Assembly: GCF_030816915.1 (NCBI RefSeq)
Contig: NZ_JAUSYN010000002.1
Coordinates: 5,903,501-5,967,500, forward strand
Direction: 5' to 3'
Origin: Streptomyces sp. B3I8
GTDB lineage: Bacteria > Actinomycetota > Actinomycetes > Streptomycetales > Streptomycetaceae
Length of the DNA stretch: 64,000 nucleotides
Every line of letters begins with the position of its first letter. Positions within the stretch are counted from its first letter, which is position 1. Under the pieces are notes generated by a model that searched no databases, was not told the DNA's origin, and was given only the letters and a program-made list of their open reading frames with translations. Of this stretch, positions 1 through 8,735 are shown piece by piece. The position numbers and the translations under genes are program-made.

Positions 1-446
1 TTGTCGCCTCGGGGAAGGTAGGTGCCGACCGCGACGGTGGTGTGGCCGTCGTGGGCGTGGGCGTGGATGAGGAGCTGGCCGTGGTGGATGTCATCGTGGA
101 TCTTCTGCGCCTGATTGGAGACCTCGCGGATTTCGCTGCGGGTGCACCACGGCATCGGATAGTTCGCCCAGGTCCATTCCTCGTCCATGGCCTCCTGCAG
201 CCGAGGGGTGATCTCGACCGCGATGCCCTCGGCGGACAGGTGCTTGGCTGCGTCCTTGGCCCAGTAGGGCTCCTCGCGGTCGATGCGGACGAGGACCAGG
301 ACGTTGTCGGCGACGGCGGTCCAGTCGGCTGCCTCCAGACCCAGTTGGGCAACGTGGGCCTGGGTGCCGGTCAAGACGGCGGTCACGGCGCTTGGATGGA
401 TGGGGTGGGTGTCGAGGCGGACGTGGGCGTCGATGCTGGAAGTCAC
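1..446 (-). CDS. Conserved hypothetical protein, C-terminally truncated by window edge
   Basis: The reading frame is open from a GTG at 446 to the first bases of the window, about 148 codons, with strong C/G at third positions. A GAGGAG box lies about 11 bases before the GTG. No named domain was recognised. Residues about 45-100 (strand, helix, then a short G-I-A-V-E-I segment) resemble the second half of the recurring module seen in the 10.6-21.5 kb genes, which suggests a distant family member. The stop codon lies outside the window. It is the last visible gene of the leftward run, 65 bases after the DnaB-N protein. Confidence 0.7.
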   Translation of the reverse strand, partial: MTSSIDAHVRLDTHPIHPSAVTAVLTGTQAHVAQLGLEAADWTAVADNVLVLVRIDREEPYWAKDAAKHLSAEGIAVEITPRLQEAMDEEWTWANYPMPWCTRSEIREVSNQAQKIHDDIHHGQLLIHAHAHDGHTTVAVGTYLPRGD

Positions 447-511
447 GTGGGGTGTCGTCTCCTCTGCCAGTGGCCGGGATTTCGGGTCCGGCCACCGGCG
501 TGTGCGGGGTG

Positions 512-1630
512 CTATCGGGTGGCTCGCGCGGCGCGGGCGGCGTGCGCGGCCGTGGTGGTGGGCGGGCCGGCACGGGTGGTGGGCGTCGGTCGCGGTCGCG
601 GCGTCGGGACCGTTCCGGTGGCGTGCTGCCAGCGGGTGCGGACGGCGCCGATGTCGGCGAGGGCTCGGCGGGCGCCGACGACGAGTTGGAACGGGGTGTT
701 CGCGGGGTCTCCTGCGTACGCCTTGATGTGCCGGCCGGTGAGATCGGCAGTGGCCAGGAGGGAACGCTGCAGGGCGCGCTCGCCCCAGTACTCCACGGAT
801 CCGGCCGGTTCGGCCAGCATGCGGAGCACCTCGCCCGGCTCACTTCCGTCGCCCAGCAGGCCGCGCTGCTGGGCCTCCCATAGGACCGTGACGGGGTCGA
901 CGGGCTCGGGGCGGCGAGCCAGGGCGGTCAGGCACTGCCAGAGACCGGCGTGCAAGGGCAGGGTGAGGTCGTCCGGGAGCAGCCACCGGACGGACTCGAT
1001 GTCGGCGGGGTAGGCGGTGGCGGTCGCGAGCAGCAACTGCTCCTCCTCGACTGCCTCCGTGTAGTCAGGCGGGACGGGCGGCGATGGTGCCCCGGTGCGT
1101 GGCAGCACGCCGGCGCGTGGAGGGAAGCGGGCTGCGACGTCGTCCACGACTGAGGTGAGCGCGTCGGTCTCGGCGAGCACTGTCTGGACGGGGTGCGGGA
1201 GGGAGGCATCGTGGACGGTCTGGATGAGGCGTTCGGCGGCTGTCTGCAGGCGGCGGCGGGCGTGTTCGGCCTCGACCATGCGTGCGTAGGCCGGTGCGTG
1301 GCGGGGCCAGGGGCAGACCTGGACGAGGGCGTGCAGGTCTGAGGTGGTCAGTCCGCGTGCCTGCTCGCGTGCCATGGCGAGCACGCGGTTGAGCCAATTG
1401 GTGTTCTTCGCGTGCTCGGCCGGGTCGGGCGGCGGCAGGGTGCTGATCGCGGCGAACAGGGCGGAGTGCGCGGCTGTGGAGAAAGAGTCGGCGGAGATGC
1501 CGTTCACGTCGCCGAGACGGTGCGGATCGAGGAGGAGGGCACCGAGGAGAGCCTGCTCGACGTGGAACACCGGCTGCGGTGGTGCGCTGGCGTAGAGGTC
1601 GTCTTCGTCGGGTTCTGGGGTTTGGGGCAT
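512..1630 (-). CDS. DnaB N-terminal-domain-only protein
   Basis: This 372-residue protein has two regions like the N-terminal domain of the replicative helicase DnaB: residues about 22-70 (VEQALLGALLLD type) and about 195-260 (E-EEQLLLATA type). In DnaB this helical domain makes the hexamer ring and contacts primase. The RecA-like ATPase domain is absent and the rest is a disordered Pro/Thr/Arg tail, so it cannot be a helicase by itself. It could recruit or poison host DnaB or primase during plasmid replication or transfer; that is inference. The ATG shares one base with the stop of the cytosine methyltransferase gene upstream (TGATG), implying translational coupling. Confidence 0.75.
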   Translation of the reverse strand: MPQTPEPDEDDLYASAPPQPVFHVEQALLGALLLDPHRLGDVNGISADSFSTAAHSALFAAISTLPPPDPAEHAKNTNWLNRVLAMAREQARGLTTSDLHALVQVCPWPRHAPAYARMVEAEHARRRLQTAAERLIQTVHDASLPHPVQTVLAETDALTSVVDDVAARFPPRAGVLPRTGAPSPPVPPDYTEAVEEEQLLLATATAYPADIESVRWLLPDDLTLPLHAGLWQCLTALARRPEPVDPVTVLWEAQQRGLLGDGSEPGEVLRMLAEPAGSVEYWGERALQRSLLATADLTGRHIKAYAGDPANTPFQLVVGARRALADIGAVRTRWQHATGTVPTPRPRPTPTTRAGPPTTTAAHAARAARATR

Positions 1631-2901
1631 CAGGCGGCGAGAGCGAAGTCGTCGGGGTCGAGGGCGACGCCGAGGTGCGGAGCGAGGAGGTGGCCGGCGA
1701 GCAGCGGCGGTACGGCGTTACCGATCTGGCCGAAGACCTGGCCTTTGTTTCCGGCCCAGGGGTAGTCGGCGGGGAATGTCTGCAGGATGCCGGCCTCGCG
1801 GGCGGTGATCCGGATCGGCTCCGGCACTGCCGACGCGTCCGTGTCCGCAGTGGGAGGCGAGGTGGGTTCGGCGACCCAGGTGCACTCGTTGGCCCGGTGT
1901 CCGAAGAACAGCGTGCCTGCCGGCTCGGACAGCGGACGGACGGTGGCGTTGGCCTGGTTGTTGCTGCGCAGGGACCAGGACCAGCGGTGCGCCTCGGCGG
2001 TGAACGTCGACGCCGGAAGGTCGGCGTCCCGGTTCTCGCGTGTGCCGTGCCGGGCCGCCCATCCAGCGCCTTCACGGCGGGACCGCAGGGCTACTCCATC
2101 CGGCCTGGGCATCCAGGTGCCGCGCTCCCGGGCGTCGGAGAGCGTCTTGCGGGAGCCCGACGGGAACGGTTCGGGTCCGCCGCCCGGCCCGCCGCCGGCG
2201 CAGACGGTGGGAACTGGCCGGTCAGTCGCACCCCATCCCAGGGCCTCGGCCATGCTGACCCAGCGGGCCCGGCCCGGACCGAACAGCGATTCCGGCTCGG
2301 CGACTTGGGAGTGCGTGGGCATGGGAGGCTGCGCCGTACGGACCCGGGAGGCCAGCAGGATCGCCCGCCTCCTGGTCTGCGGAACGCCGAAGTCGGCGGC
2401 GTTGAGGATCCCGTACCAGACCGAGAATCCCCACCCGCGCAGGACGGCCGCGTACTGCTTCCACAGCGGTAGGACGTCCGGCACCTCCTCCATGGCGACC
2501 CAGTCGGGCTCGCCGACCGTGTTCAGGGCGTGGAGGTACCGCATCGGCTCGGCCGCGAGCAGGGAACGCTCGTCACGGCAGGCGACGAGGAGGCGTTCGC
2601 GGGTGTCGCGTCCGGCAGCCAGGTCCTCGACCGCCGCATGCACCAGCGGCTGGTCGAGCAGGCCGAGGCGCTTGCCGGCCATGCTCCACGCCTGGCACGG
2701 CGGGGAAGCGATCAGCCCGCGCGTGCGGCCGATGAACGGCCAGGTCGGATACATCGCCACGTCGGTCCGGATAGTCAACTGTCCAGCAGCAGCACGGGTC
2801 TTGCACGCCCACTCGTCCCATTCCAGACCGACGTCGCGCACGCCAAGGACATGCAGTGCCCTGCTCCAGCCGCCCGGCCCCGCGAAGAGATCGAGTATCA
2901 C
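1630..2901 (-). CDS. DNA (cytosine-5) methyltransferase
   Basis: Transfers a methyl group from S-adenosylmethionine to C5 of cytosine in DNA. The 423-residue protein shows motif I DLFAGPGG (4-11), catalytic motif IV PPCQ (67-70, Cys69), motif VI EEVPD (138-142, the usual ENV replaced), motif VIII QTRRRA (175-180) and a C-terminal GNAVPP (motif X). The target-recognition region lies between VIII and X and predicts no site. No restriction endonuclease gene was recognised nearby, so it is probably an orphan enzyme protecting or marking the element. The GTG start overlaps the stop of a 25-codon ORF by 4 bases (GTGA). Confidence 0.92.
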   Translation of the reverse strand: MILDLFAGPGGWSRALHVLGVRDVGLEWDEWACKTRAAAGQLTIRTDVAMYPTWPFIGRTRGLIASPPCQAWSMAGKRLGLLDQPLVHAAVEDLAAGRDTRERLLVACRDERSLLAAEPMRYLHALNTVGEPDWVAMEEVPDVLPLWKQYAAVLRGWGFSVWYGILNAADFGVPQTRRRAILLASRVRTAQPPMPTHSQVAEPESLFGPGRARWVSMAEALGWGATDRPVPTVCAGGGPGGGPEPFPSGSRKTLSDARERGTWMPRPDGVALRSRREGAGWAARHGTRENRDADLPASTFTAEAHRWSWSLRSNNQANATVRPLSEPAGTLFFGHRANECTWVAEPTSPPTADTDASAVPEPIRITAREAGILQTFPADYPWAGNKGQVFGQIGNAVPPLLAGHLLAPHLGVALDPDDFALAA

Positions 2902-2975
2902 GTGGCCAGCCCTTCGAAGTCCCGGGCCAAGGCGCGGAGTTGTTCCGCTTGTTCTGCATGGTTGTGCGAGGTCAT
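2898..2975 (-). CDS. Tiny ORF coupled to the cytosine methyltransferase
   Basis: An ATG at 2975 opens 25 codons, roughly M-T-S-H-N-H then an acidic/Leu-rich helix ending G-L-A-T. Its TGA overlaps the GTG of the methyltransferase gene in the GTGA pattern common on this element. A GGAG lies about 11 bases upstream, slightly far. It may be a genuine small protein or only a translational leader that delivers ribosomes to the methyltransferase start. Nothing identifies a function. Confidence 0.45.
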   Translation of the reverse strand: MTSHNHAEQAEQLRALARDFEGLAT

Positions 2976-3001
2976 GGGCTGGTGTGGCTCCGGAGGATCG
3001 G

Positions 3002-3760
3002 TTAACGGCTTCGGGTGGCCGTCTTCGCGGCGGTGGGTGCGGGCGCGGGTGTCGTACCGGGCGCTCTGCTGGCGGGCGGGCTGCTGATGGCAGCGGCCAG
3101 GGCGGTGGTGCCGGCGGGGGTGAGACGGACTCGGTCTTGGAGCGGTCCGTCCACGTAGGCGGAGGGCGCGGACTGCGGGACGCGTTCCGCGAGGCCGTTC
3201 GCCTCCAGCGACCGCAGTGTGCCGATGAGCACGCGCTCGTCGCGGTAGTGGACGTACTGCCGTCCCAGAGAGCGGGTCGCCACGACGTTTCCGCAGGCGA
3301 TCTCCCACAGGGCGGTGCGGTGTGTGGCGGTCAGCCGGTGGTCCGGAGCGTCGCTGGTACTCCCACGTCGGCGTCGGATCTCGTGGGCGAGGGTGTCGGC
3401 GCAGCCCATGGCCGCTTCGGGTGCCAAGGCGGTCAGAGTCCGGGCCATCGGGAGCCGGTGGTCCGCGGAGGCGCTGCTCAGGAAGGCGAGTTGCTGGAGG
3501 CGGACCACCGCGTCCGACAGTTCGTGACTCTGGAAGAGGCGTTCGTCGGTGACCGCTTTGATGGCGGTGCGGGTCGCGGCGGCGAGTTGCTGTGCGGAAG
3601 CGGCATGGACGTCGGGCTGGGACTGCGAACGGGCCTGCAGGAGCCGGTCGAGCGTGTCGTTGTGCTGCACGTACTGGTCTGCGAGCAGCATCAGCCGTTC
3701 AACCGGCGTCGGTGGGGCGGCTACGTGGAACAGGAGGCCCTCGGCGGGCGGTGTCGTCAT
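3002..3760 (-). CDS. Hypothetical protein with C-terminal winged-helix-like region
   Basis: The protein has about 252 residues. The first half is helical and rich in Gln/Ala/Leu (about 25-130). Residues about 140-230 look like a winged helix: a helix around H-R-T-A-L-W, a recognition-helix-like L-I-G-T-L-R-S-L-E-A-N-G-L, a wing, and a closing R-L-T-P-A-G. That suggests a DNA-binding element protein, perhaps a local regulator; this is inferred from pattern only. The ATG overlaps the preceding stop by 4 bases (ATGA). The tail is low-complexity Pro/Ala. Confidence 0.7.
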   Translation of the reverse strand: MTTPPAEGLLFHVAAPPTPVERLMLLADQYVQHNDTLDRLLQARSQSQPDVHAASAQQLAAATRTAIKAVTDERLFQSHELSDAVVRLQQLAFLSSASADHRLPMARTLTALAPEAAMGCADTLAHEIRRRRGSTSDAPDHRLTATHRTALWEIACGNVVATRSLGRQYVHYRDERVLIGTLRSLEANGLAERVPQSAPSAYVDGPLQDRVRLTPAGTTALAAAISSPPASRAPGTTPAPAPTAAKTATRSR

Positions 3761-4287
3761 GCTCGGCGCCGGGCGGCCGGGGTGTGCATCGGGGCCGGGG
3801 CGGGTGCGCTCGTAGCAGCGGGGGGCCGCGGCACTTCCAGCGCGGTGCGGGCGGCGGCCAGGGCCCGGTCGGCGTCGTCGAGGTGGATCCGCAGGTGGCT
3901 GTGGTGGTCGAGCGAGTCGAGCTTTTGCTGGAGCGTGTCCTGCGCTGTGGTGGTGAGGGTGATGAGCGGGGCGAGGGCCTGGGTGTAGTGGGCGATGGCT
4001 CGCCCGAGATGGCCGGCACTGGCGCCGAGGGTCTCGGCGGGCGGGAGGTCGGCGATGTTCGAGGAGAGCTGGTACTCGACGTCGGCGGCCATGCGAGCAG
4101 CGAGGTGGCACAGCAGGTCGATATGCCGCATGGCGGTGAACAGGCCGGTGCCGTCCACGGTGATGTGGTGGTCGCGGATGTCCGCGGTCACGGCGTCTAC
4201 GGCTTGGCGCACAGACATGTCTTCGAGGTCGCGAGGTTCGTAGGTGTGCAGGTCGTCTCCTGGCGTGTGGTTCAGGGGGCTTGCCAC
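3757..4287 (-). CDS. Hypothetical helical protein
   Basis: A 176-residue, mostly alpha-helical protein. Residues about 20-150 consist of helices with heptad-like Leu/Ala spacing and several histidines, and the tail is Pro/Ala-rich. It has no signal peptide or membrane segment. It resembles the 25652-26113 protein in layout (helical bundle, then Pro/Thr-rich tail), but that similarity is weak. Its start lies within the last bases of the frameshifted XF1762-like gene and its stop overlaps the next start (ATGA), so it is embedded in the coupled run. Confidence 0.7.
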   Translation of the reverse strand: MASPLNHTPGDDLHTYEPRDLEDMSVRQAVDAVTADIRDHHITVDGTGLFTAMRHIDLLCHLAARMAADVEYQLSSNIADLPPAETLGASAGHLGRAIAHYTQALAPLITLTTTAQDTLQQKLDSLDHHSHLRIHLDDADRALAAARTALEVPRPPAATSAPAPAPMHTPAARRRA

Positions 4288-4726
4288 AGGAAGCGGGCGA
4301 CGTGGTCGTTGCCGTGGCTGGCCCGGGGGCGGGGGTGTGCCATCCAGCCCGGGGCGGCCGGCTGGCGATCAGGTGACAGCCCGCGCCGCGCAGGGAGGCG
4401 CCGCTCTCGCCCTCCTGGGTGAAGGTGATCAGGCGCCGGTATCCGAGGGCCTTGGCCGCGCGCCACGATGCGCCGTACAGAAGGGAGTTGACGTTGCGGG
4501 TGCCGTCGCTGGCGGTCCGGGTGACTTCGAGGGTGGCGCCGTCGTCGAGGTGGCGGGCCACGGGCCGGCCGACGATGGCCACGGCGCGCAGGATGCCGGT
4601 CTCATCGGCTGCGCCGACGGCGAAGATCTGGCCTGCGGGCGGAGGGTGGTGGCGGTGCCAGGTGCGCACGAAGTCCTTCGCCTGGCGTGAGCGGACCGGC
4701 ACCAGGTGCAGCCGGGCGTCGCTCAC
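4272..4726 (-). pseudogene. XF1762-like (GNAT-like) protein gene with C-terminal frameshift
   Basis: From the GTG at 4726 the frame reads a clear XF1762-family protein: an R-T-W-H-R-H-H segment, A-I-V-G-R-P-V-A-R, L-E-V-T-R-T-xx-D-G-T-R-N and S-G-A-S-L-R-G-A-G. The family is an acetyltransferase-like fold common on actinobacterial mobile elements and has no assigned substrate. After A-G-W-H-T-P the expected ending (R-P-R-A then xxx-L-W-x-A-P-stop) continues in another frame that stops at 4272. One extra base in the G run at 4331-4335 would rejoin them. As given, the first frame instead runs open into the winged-helix gene. The cause could be a real frameshift or a homopolymer error. The GTG overlaps the coupling-ATPase stop by 4 bases. 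Confidence 0.7.
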
Positions 4727-6516
4727 GCGGCCTTCCCGAACTCGGACTGTGTCGGCGCGTGCTTTGCGACGGCGCGGGCGGTGATTGCCTGCGACGCGCG
4801 GGCGGACGCCGCGGACAACTCCTCCGCGCCGGGCTCCCGGTACCACGGGCGTAGGTCGAGCATGGCGGCGCGCATGCCGGTGGCGAAGCAGAGCGCGGTG
4901 CCCTTGGGGAGGGCGCGGATCGCGTCGGCGGGCAGGATCCGCTCCTGCCGCATGCTGACCGAAGTCGACTTCCCGGACTCCGAGTGCGAGGTGGACGTGG
5001 TCTCCACGTCGTGGTCGCCGATCAAACGGCTGAGCTTGTCGGCGAAGTCGGGGTCGTCGATGCCGGAGCCGATGACCTTCACGGTCGAGGCGGACCACAT
5101 GGCGTCCATGCCCGCGTCTCCCCAGACCTTCTGACCCTGGCGGTAGGACTGCAGGATGGTGATCGGGATGATCCCGCGGCTGCCGAGGTGGGAGTACAAA
5201 TCCGGGAGGTCCGAAATTTTGCACACGTTGGCTGCCTCGTCGAGGATCGCGAGCATGGGCGGGTCAAGGCGTCCGCCTGCTCGTTCGGCCTGCGCGGTCG
5301 CGGCTCGCATCACCGAGTCCGCGCACGCGGCGATCAGCGCCGAGGCTCCGCCTCCGCCGTCCTTGCTGAGCAGGAACAGGGTGTCGGTGGATGTGACGAA
5401 TTGCTCCGGCCGGAATTCCGGTACGTCTTTCTGCGGTGTCACCCAGGCGGCGATTTCCGCGTTCAGGAGCGCGGAGGCGTACTGCCGGGCGGTCTCGTAG
5501 ATGCCGTCTCGGGTCTCGGGCGGCCCTTCGACGGTGCCCTTGAGCTGGGCGGCGACGGCGGCGAAGCCATGGTCGCGCAGGATGTCCAGCGGCGTGCGGT
5601 CGGCGGGGAAGGCGAGCCACTGCATGATGTCGGTGATGGGCCGCTCGTCTAGCGCTGCGGCCAGGAGCAGCTGGGAGAGGATGTTGCTGCCGGCCTTCGA
5701 CCAGAAGTCACCCTGCTGGGAGGCGTCCACGGAGGCGGCGAGGAAGTGTCCGGCGAGCCGGTTCGCCCCGTCCAGGGTTCTCGCGCTGGCGAGGGGGTTC
5801 CACCACATCTCGCGGGCGGCGTGCGCGATCTGCTGCGGGTCCATGGTCCACACCGTCCCCGCCCGGGCCCTCGCCTCGTAGGCGGTGGTGAAGGCGTCGC
5901 CGGCGGCCTTGTTCGATGTCAGCAGGACCGGGCCGGGTGCGCCGAGCATGGAGGGGATGGCGAGCGAGGTGGTCTTGCCGGATCGGGGCGCCATGATCGC
6001 GACGGCGACGTCTTCGAACCCCATCCTGACCTCGTGGCGGCTGCCCTGCAGGTTGCCGAGGAGGATGCCGGTGTCCTTCGCGTCGATGCGCTTGCTGTCC
6101 TTCAGGCTGGGGCGCAGGGAGCGGGCTTTGTCGGTGATCGCCTTGGCCATCAGCGGCTCGATGTCCCGGGCCTTGGCCATGTCGGCGATCTTCTTCTTCC
6201 GGCCGCCGCTTCGGTTCTTGTGCCGGGCCCACAGGACGCCCGCCCCCACCCCGAGGGCCAGGAGCAGGAAAACGGGGACGATGCGGGCACCGATCAGGAG
6301 GGACGTTTCTCCTGCGTCGGGCCAGACCCGCTCGGGGTGGAGCAGGGCGTTGGTCGGCTGGTAGGGGGCCCAGGCGGTGCCGGTGAGGTAGGCGGTGATG
6401 TTGCCGGACAGCCAGGCCAGGTGGGACAGGGGGACGACGATGGCGAGCACGCCGATCAGGAGGCGCAGGACGAGGTCGTACCCGTCGGTGCCGCTGTTGG
6501 AGGAGGAAGAGGGCAA
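4723..6516 (-). CDS. VirD4/TraG-type type IV coupling ATPase
   Basis: Couples the relaxase-DNA complex to the secretion channel by ATP hydrolysis at the inner membrane. The 597-residue protein has two membrane segments (about 16-36 and 74-97) joined by an external loop, then a basic region and the motor domain. Walker A is A-P-R-S-G-K-T-T (176-183) and Walker B is M-L-A-I-L-D-E-A (421-428). Residues 440-520 carry the typical G-S-R-G-I-I-P-I-T-I-L-Q-S-Y segment. Its size is normal for the family. In most Streptomyces plasmids a single FtsK-like TraB moves DNA, so a coupling protein implies the multi-protein secretion route whose other parts lie at 24-31.5 kb. Confidence 0.93.
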   Translation of the reverse strand: MPSSSSNSGTDGYDLVLRLLIGVLAIVVPLSHLAWLSGNITAYLTGTAWAPYQPTNALLHPERVWPDAGETSLLIGARIVPVFLLLALGVGAGVLWARHKNRSGGRKKKIADMAKARDIEPLMAKAITDKARSLRPSLKDSKRIDAKDTGILLGNLQGSRHEVRMGFEDVAVAIMAPRSGKTTSLAIPSMLGAPGPVLLTSNKAAGDAFTTAYEARARAGTVWTMDPQQIAHAAREMWWNPLASARTLDGANRLAGHFLAASVDASQQGDFWSKAGSNILSQLLLAAALDERPITDIMQWLAFPADRTPLDILRDHGFAAVAAQLKGTVEGPPETRDGIYETARQYASALLNAEIAAWVTPQKDVPEFRPEQFVTSTDTLFLLSKDGGGGASALIAACADSVMRAATAQAERAGGRLDPPMLAILDEAANVCKISDLPDLYSHLGSRGIIPITILQSYRQGQKVWGDAGMDAMWSASTVKVIGSGIDDPDFADKLSRLIGDHDVETTSTSHSESGKSTSVSMRQERILPADAIRALPKGTALCFATGMRAAMLDLRPWYREPGAEELSAASARASQAITARAVAKHAPTQSEFGKAA

Positions 6517-6548
6517 GGGCTACGTGCTTCCGGGCGGGGAGGTGAGGG

Positions 6549-7331
6549 TCAGCGGCTGCGGTTGTTCCTGGCCGGCGGCTGCCGCGAGGGGACCGAGACC
6601 GTCGGCGCGGTCGCGTGCCGGGCAGCGAGGGTGTGGACGCGTTCTTCCAGCGCCCCGGCGACGTACAAGGCGAGCACGTCCGTGGTCTGGCGGGTGACGA
6701 CGCTGGGGTCGAGGGTCGGGAGACTGCGCCCGTTGTCGATACGGAGTACGGGCTTCGGATCGGCGAGTGCACCAGTGAACGCGGCGACGACGTGAGGCGG
6801 GGTGTGCTCGCCGAAGCGGGCCTGCCACACCTTCTGATGCATGCCGAGGGTGACGGTGACGAACCAGGCTTCCAGATCAGCCGGTGTTCCCAGGCGCTCG
6901 ATGTACGCCGTCTTGTCCGGGGAAACGAGGCCGTTGTCGCCGTACGGTGACCAACCGGTCTGTCGGAGTGCTCCGTACGGGTCGGAAGGCGCGTCAGCGG
7001 CTGGGGCCGGGTCGGTGAGGGCGTCGGTGACGGCGGCGATGAGTTCGACGGGGGTGCGGGCGCCGAAGCTGGCGTACCAGGCGGGCCGGTCCGGCTCGGC
7101 GGCGCGGTGAAGGGTCCACCACTGTCCGTCGGGGTCGGGCTCCAGGCGGAGGAGGGCCTTCTGGTCGGGGCTGGAGAGCAGGACGCGCGGCATCAGGGGG
7201 TCGTTGCCGTGGCTCCAGCCGCAGGCACGGTGGAGGGGGACGGTGATCCAGGCGGGGTCACCGCCGCCGGCGAGGTGGCGCGGGGTGATGAAGTCGACCT
7301 CGACGGTCTCGGGAGTCGCGGGCATGTTCAC
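6549..7331 (-). CDS. DUF317-domain protein (two repeats)
   Basis: About 260 residues with two DUF317 units. The first (about 12-105) begins F-I-T-P-R-H-L-A-G-G-G-D-P and ends with W-Y-A-S-F-G followed by T-P-V-E-L-I-A; the second spans about 115-205 and ends with the same kind of W-Q-A-R-F-G and T-P-P-H-V-V-A motif. DUF317 is largely confined to Streptomyces and relatives, is common on conjugative elements, and has no established function. The GTG at 7331 overlaps the previous stop (GTGA); an ATG three codons in (7325) is the alternative. The C-terminus is basic. Confidence 0.85.
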   Translation of the reverse strand: MNMPATPETVEVDFITPRHLAGGGDPAWITVPLHRACGWSHGNDPLMPRVLLSSPDQKALLRLEPDPDGQWWTLHRAAEPDRPAWYASFGARTPVELIAAVTDALTDPAPAADAPSDPYGALRQTGWSPYGDNGLVSPDKTAYIERLGTPADLEAWFVTVTLGMHQKVWQARFGEHTPPHVVAAFTGALADPKPVLRIDNGRSLPTLDPSVVTRQTTDVLALYVAGALEERVHTLAARHATAPTVSVPSRQPPARNNRSR

Positions 7332-7894
7332 TTCCGTGCCGCGGTTCGCCGGATGGGCGCGGGGGCCGGTACTGGGGCCAGAGGCGAACGGGCCTTTCGA
7401 GCAGCGGTGTTGATCTCCCGGAGCGCTTTGCCGTGAGTGGCCCAGTCGTCGAGGTAGCTCCACGATTCGGCGTGATGCTCGGCGAGGGCGTCGTCGAATT
7501 CGGCCGTGCCGGGCTTGGCGGTGGCGGGGAGCGCGTCGCGGGTGACCAGCCATTGCTCGTGCAGTTCGTCGAGCCGGTCGAGGGCGTCGCGCAGGACGCC
7601 CAACTGGTAGACCCAGCGGCTTTGCACCGTGTTCTCCGGCAGCTGGGCCATCTGTGTCTCGGCGGTCGCCAGCAGGTGACGGGCGCCGTAGCGGAGCGGC
7701 TCGAACGCCTCGGCGGTGTCGGCGTCGCGCTGGCTTGCGCGCATGCCGTAGGCGTGGTCGTCGTGGGGCCAGCCGTCGAGGTCGGTGTGCTCGTCGGAGT
7801 AGGCGTCCCAGGCGTCGAGGATCTTCTTGCTGTCGCGCACGTAGTGGTCGAGGTGGCGCAAGAAGTCGCGGTGTGCGTGGTGGTCTCGGGAGAT
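7328..7894 (-). CDS. Hypothetical protein, possible ATC start
   Basis: A helical protein with Asp/His/Trp-rich segments (Y-V-R-D-S-K-K-I-L-D-A-W; H-A-E-S-W-S-Y-L-D-D-W) and a Pro/Ala tail. The first ordinary start is a TTG at 7861 without a visible ribosome binding site. Coding-type codons (I-S-R-D-H-H-A-H-R-D-F) continue upstream to an ATC at 7894, which sits 9 bases after AGGA. No ATG, GTG or TTG is in frame between the upstream gene's stop and 7861. I chose ATC because several neighbours show the same situation; TTG at 7861 remains possible and would give 177 residues. Function unknown. Confidence 0.6.
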   Translation of the reverse strand: MSRDHHAHRDFLRHLDHYVRDSKKILDAWDAYSDEHTDLDGWPHDDHAYGMRASQRDADTAEAFEPLRYGARHLLATAETQMAQLPENTVQSRWVYQLGVLRDALDRLDELHEQWLVTRDALPATAKPGTAEFDDALAEHHAESWSYLDDWATHGKALREINTAARKARSPLAPVPAPAPIRRTAARK

Positions 7895-7913
7895 GGGGAG
7901 GGGTCCTGTCGGT

Positions 7914-8735
7914 TCAGCGGCGAGCGGCCAGCAGCGCGGTGCTGGCGTGCGCCGGGGGCGTCACGGTTTTCGTCTGCCGGCGGCGGGCGGAGCGTGCCTG
8001 TGCGCGGAGCGACTTGAGGCGAGTGGCGTGGGCGTCGACCACCTGCTGCGGGCGCAGCGGGCTGGGCTCCTGTACGGCGCTGTAGTGGCCGGTGCGGTCG
8101 TACATGCCTCGCTGGAGCGGGCTGCGGTCGGCCAGCGCGGTGAGGAACGCGCTGACCAGGTGGGTGGGGGTGTGCTCGTCGAGGTAGGCGTGCCAGATGC
8201 GTGGGCCGGGAAACTCTCCGTGGCCAGGCTCGCGGGTCTCGATGTGCCAGGACGGCCGGTCGTGGAATTCGCTCAGCGGGCGCAGTTCGATGTGACACAT
8301 GGAGTCCGGCGAGCGCGCGGTGCCGTCCGAGTCGTGGTGCCAGCCCGCCGAGGTCACCGGCCGCCAAGGGTCCGGCTGCCGTGGCGGCGGGACGATGAGG
8401 GCGTCGGCGAAGGCGGCGAGGACCTCGGCGGGCACGAGTTCGCCGAACTCGGCGTACCAGCCGGGCTCGGTGTCGGTGGGCTCGGCCCGCAGCCGCCACC
8501 ACGCGGAGGTGGTGGACTGCGGGTCGAACTGGAGACGGTGGCGAAGGTCAGGGCTGCACAGGACGATCTCGGCACTCAGGGGGTCGGAGACGGGACTCCA
8601 TCCGGCGGCGGCCAGGCCGTGGGTGACGTGGCGGGCGTCTCCGGGGCCGGCGAGGTGGCGGGGGCTGGTGTCGAACGGGATGCGTCCGGCGTGCTTGTCG
8701 GCGAAGGCGGCGAGCTGCCGTTCGCTCAGCGGCAC
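7914..8735 (-). CDS. DUF317-domain protein
   Basis: About 273 residues with two DUF317 repeats. The first opens with S-P-R-H-L-A-G-P-G-D and includes W-W-R-L and G-W-Y-A-E-F-G; the second includes W-H-I-E and I-W-H-A-Y-L-D-E-H-T-P-T-H-L-V. The basic C-terminal tail (about 235-273) could bind nucleic acid, which is inference. The GTG at 8735 overlaps the upstream gene by 10 bases; further in-frame GTGs lie just upstream. It is a paralogue of the proteins at 6549 and 9109. Confidence 0.8.
   Translation of the reverse strand: MPLSERQLAAFADKHAGRIPFDTSPRHLAGPGDARHVTHGLAAAGWSPVSDPLSAEIVLCSPDLRHRLQFDPQSTTSAWWRLRAEPTDTEPGWYAEFGELVPAEVLAAFADALIVPPPRQPDPWRPVTSAGWHHDSDGTARSPDSMCHIELRPLSEFHDRPSWHIETREPGHGEFPGPRIWHAYLDEHTPTHLVSAFLTALADRSPLQRGMYDRTGHYSAVQEPSPLRPQQVVDAHATRLKSLRAQARSARRRQTKTVTPPAHASTALLAARR

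Noticed and set aside
1787..3988. Long rightward frame of over 700 codons opposite the methyltransferase
   Set aside because: Arg/Pro/Ala-rich with no domain; it is the complement of well-supported leftward genes in GC-rich DNA.
3002..5224. Single 740-codon leftward protein joining XF1762-like and winged-helix parts
   Set aside because: The middle section is Arg/Pro-rich noise opposite the codon bias of the 3757-4287 gene; the length results from the frameshift near 4333.
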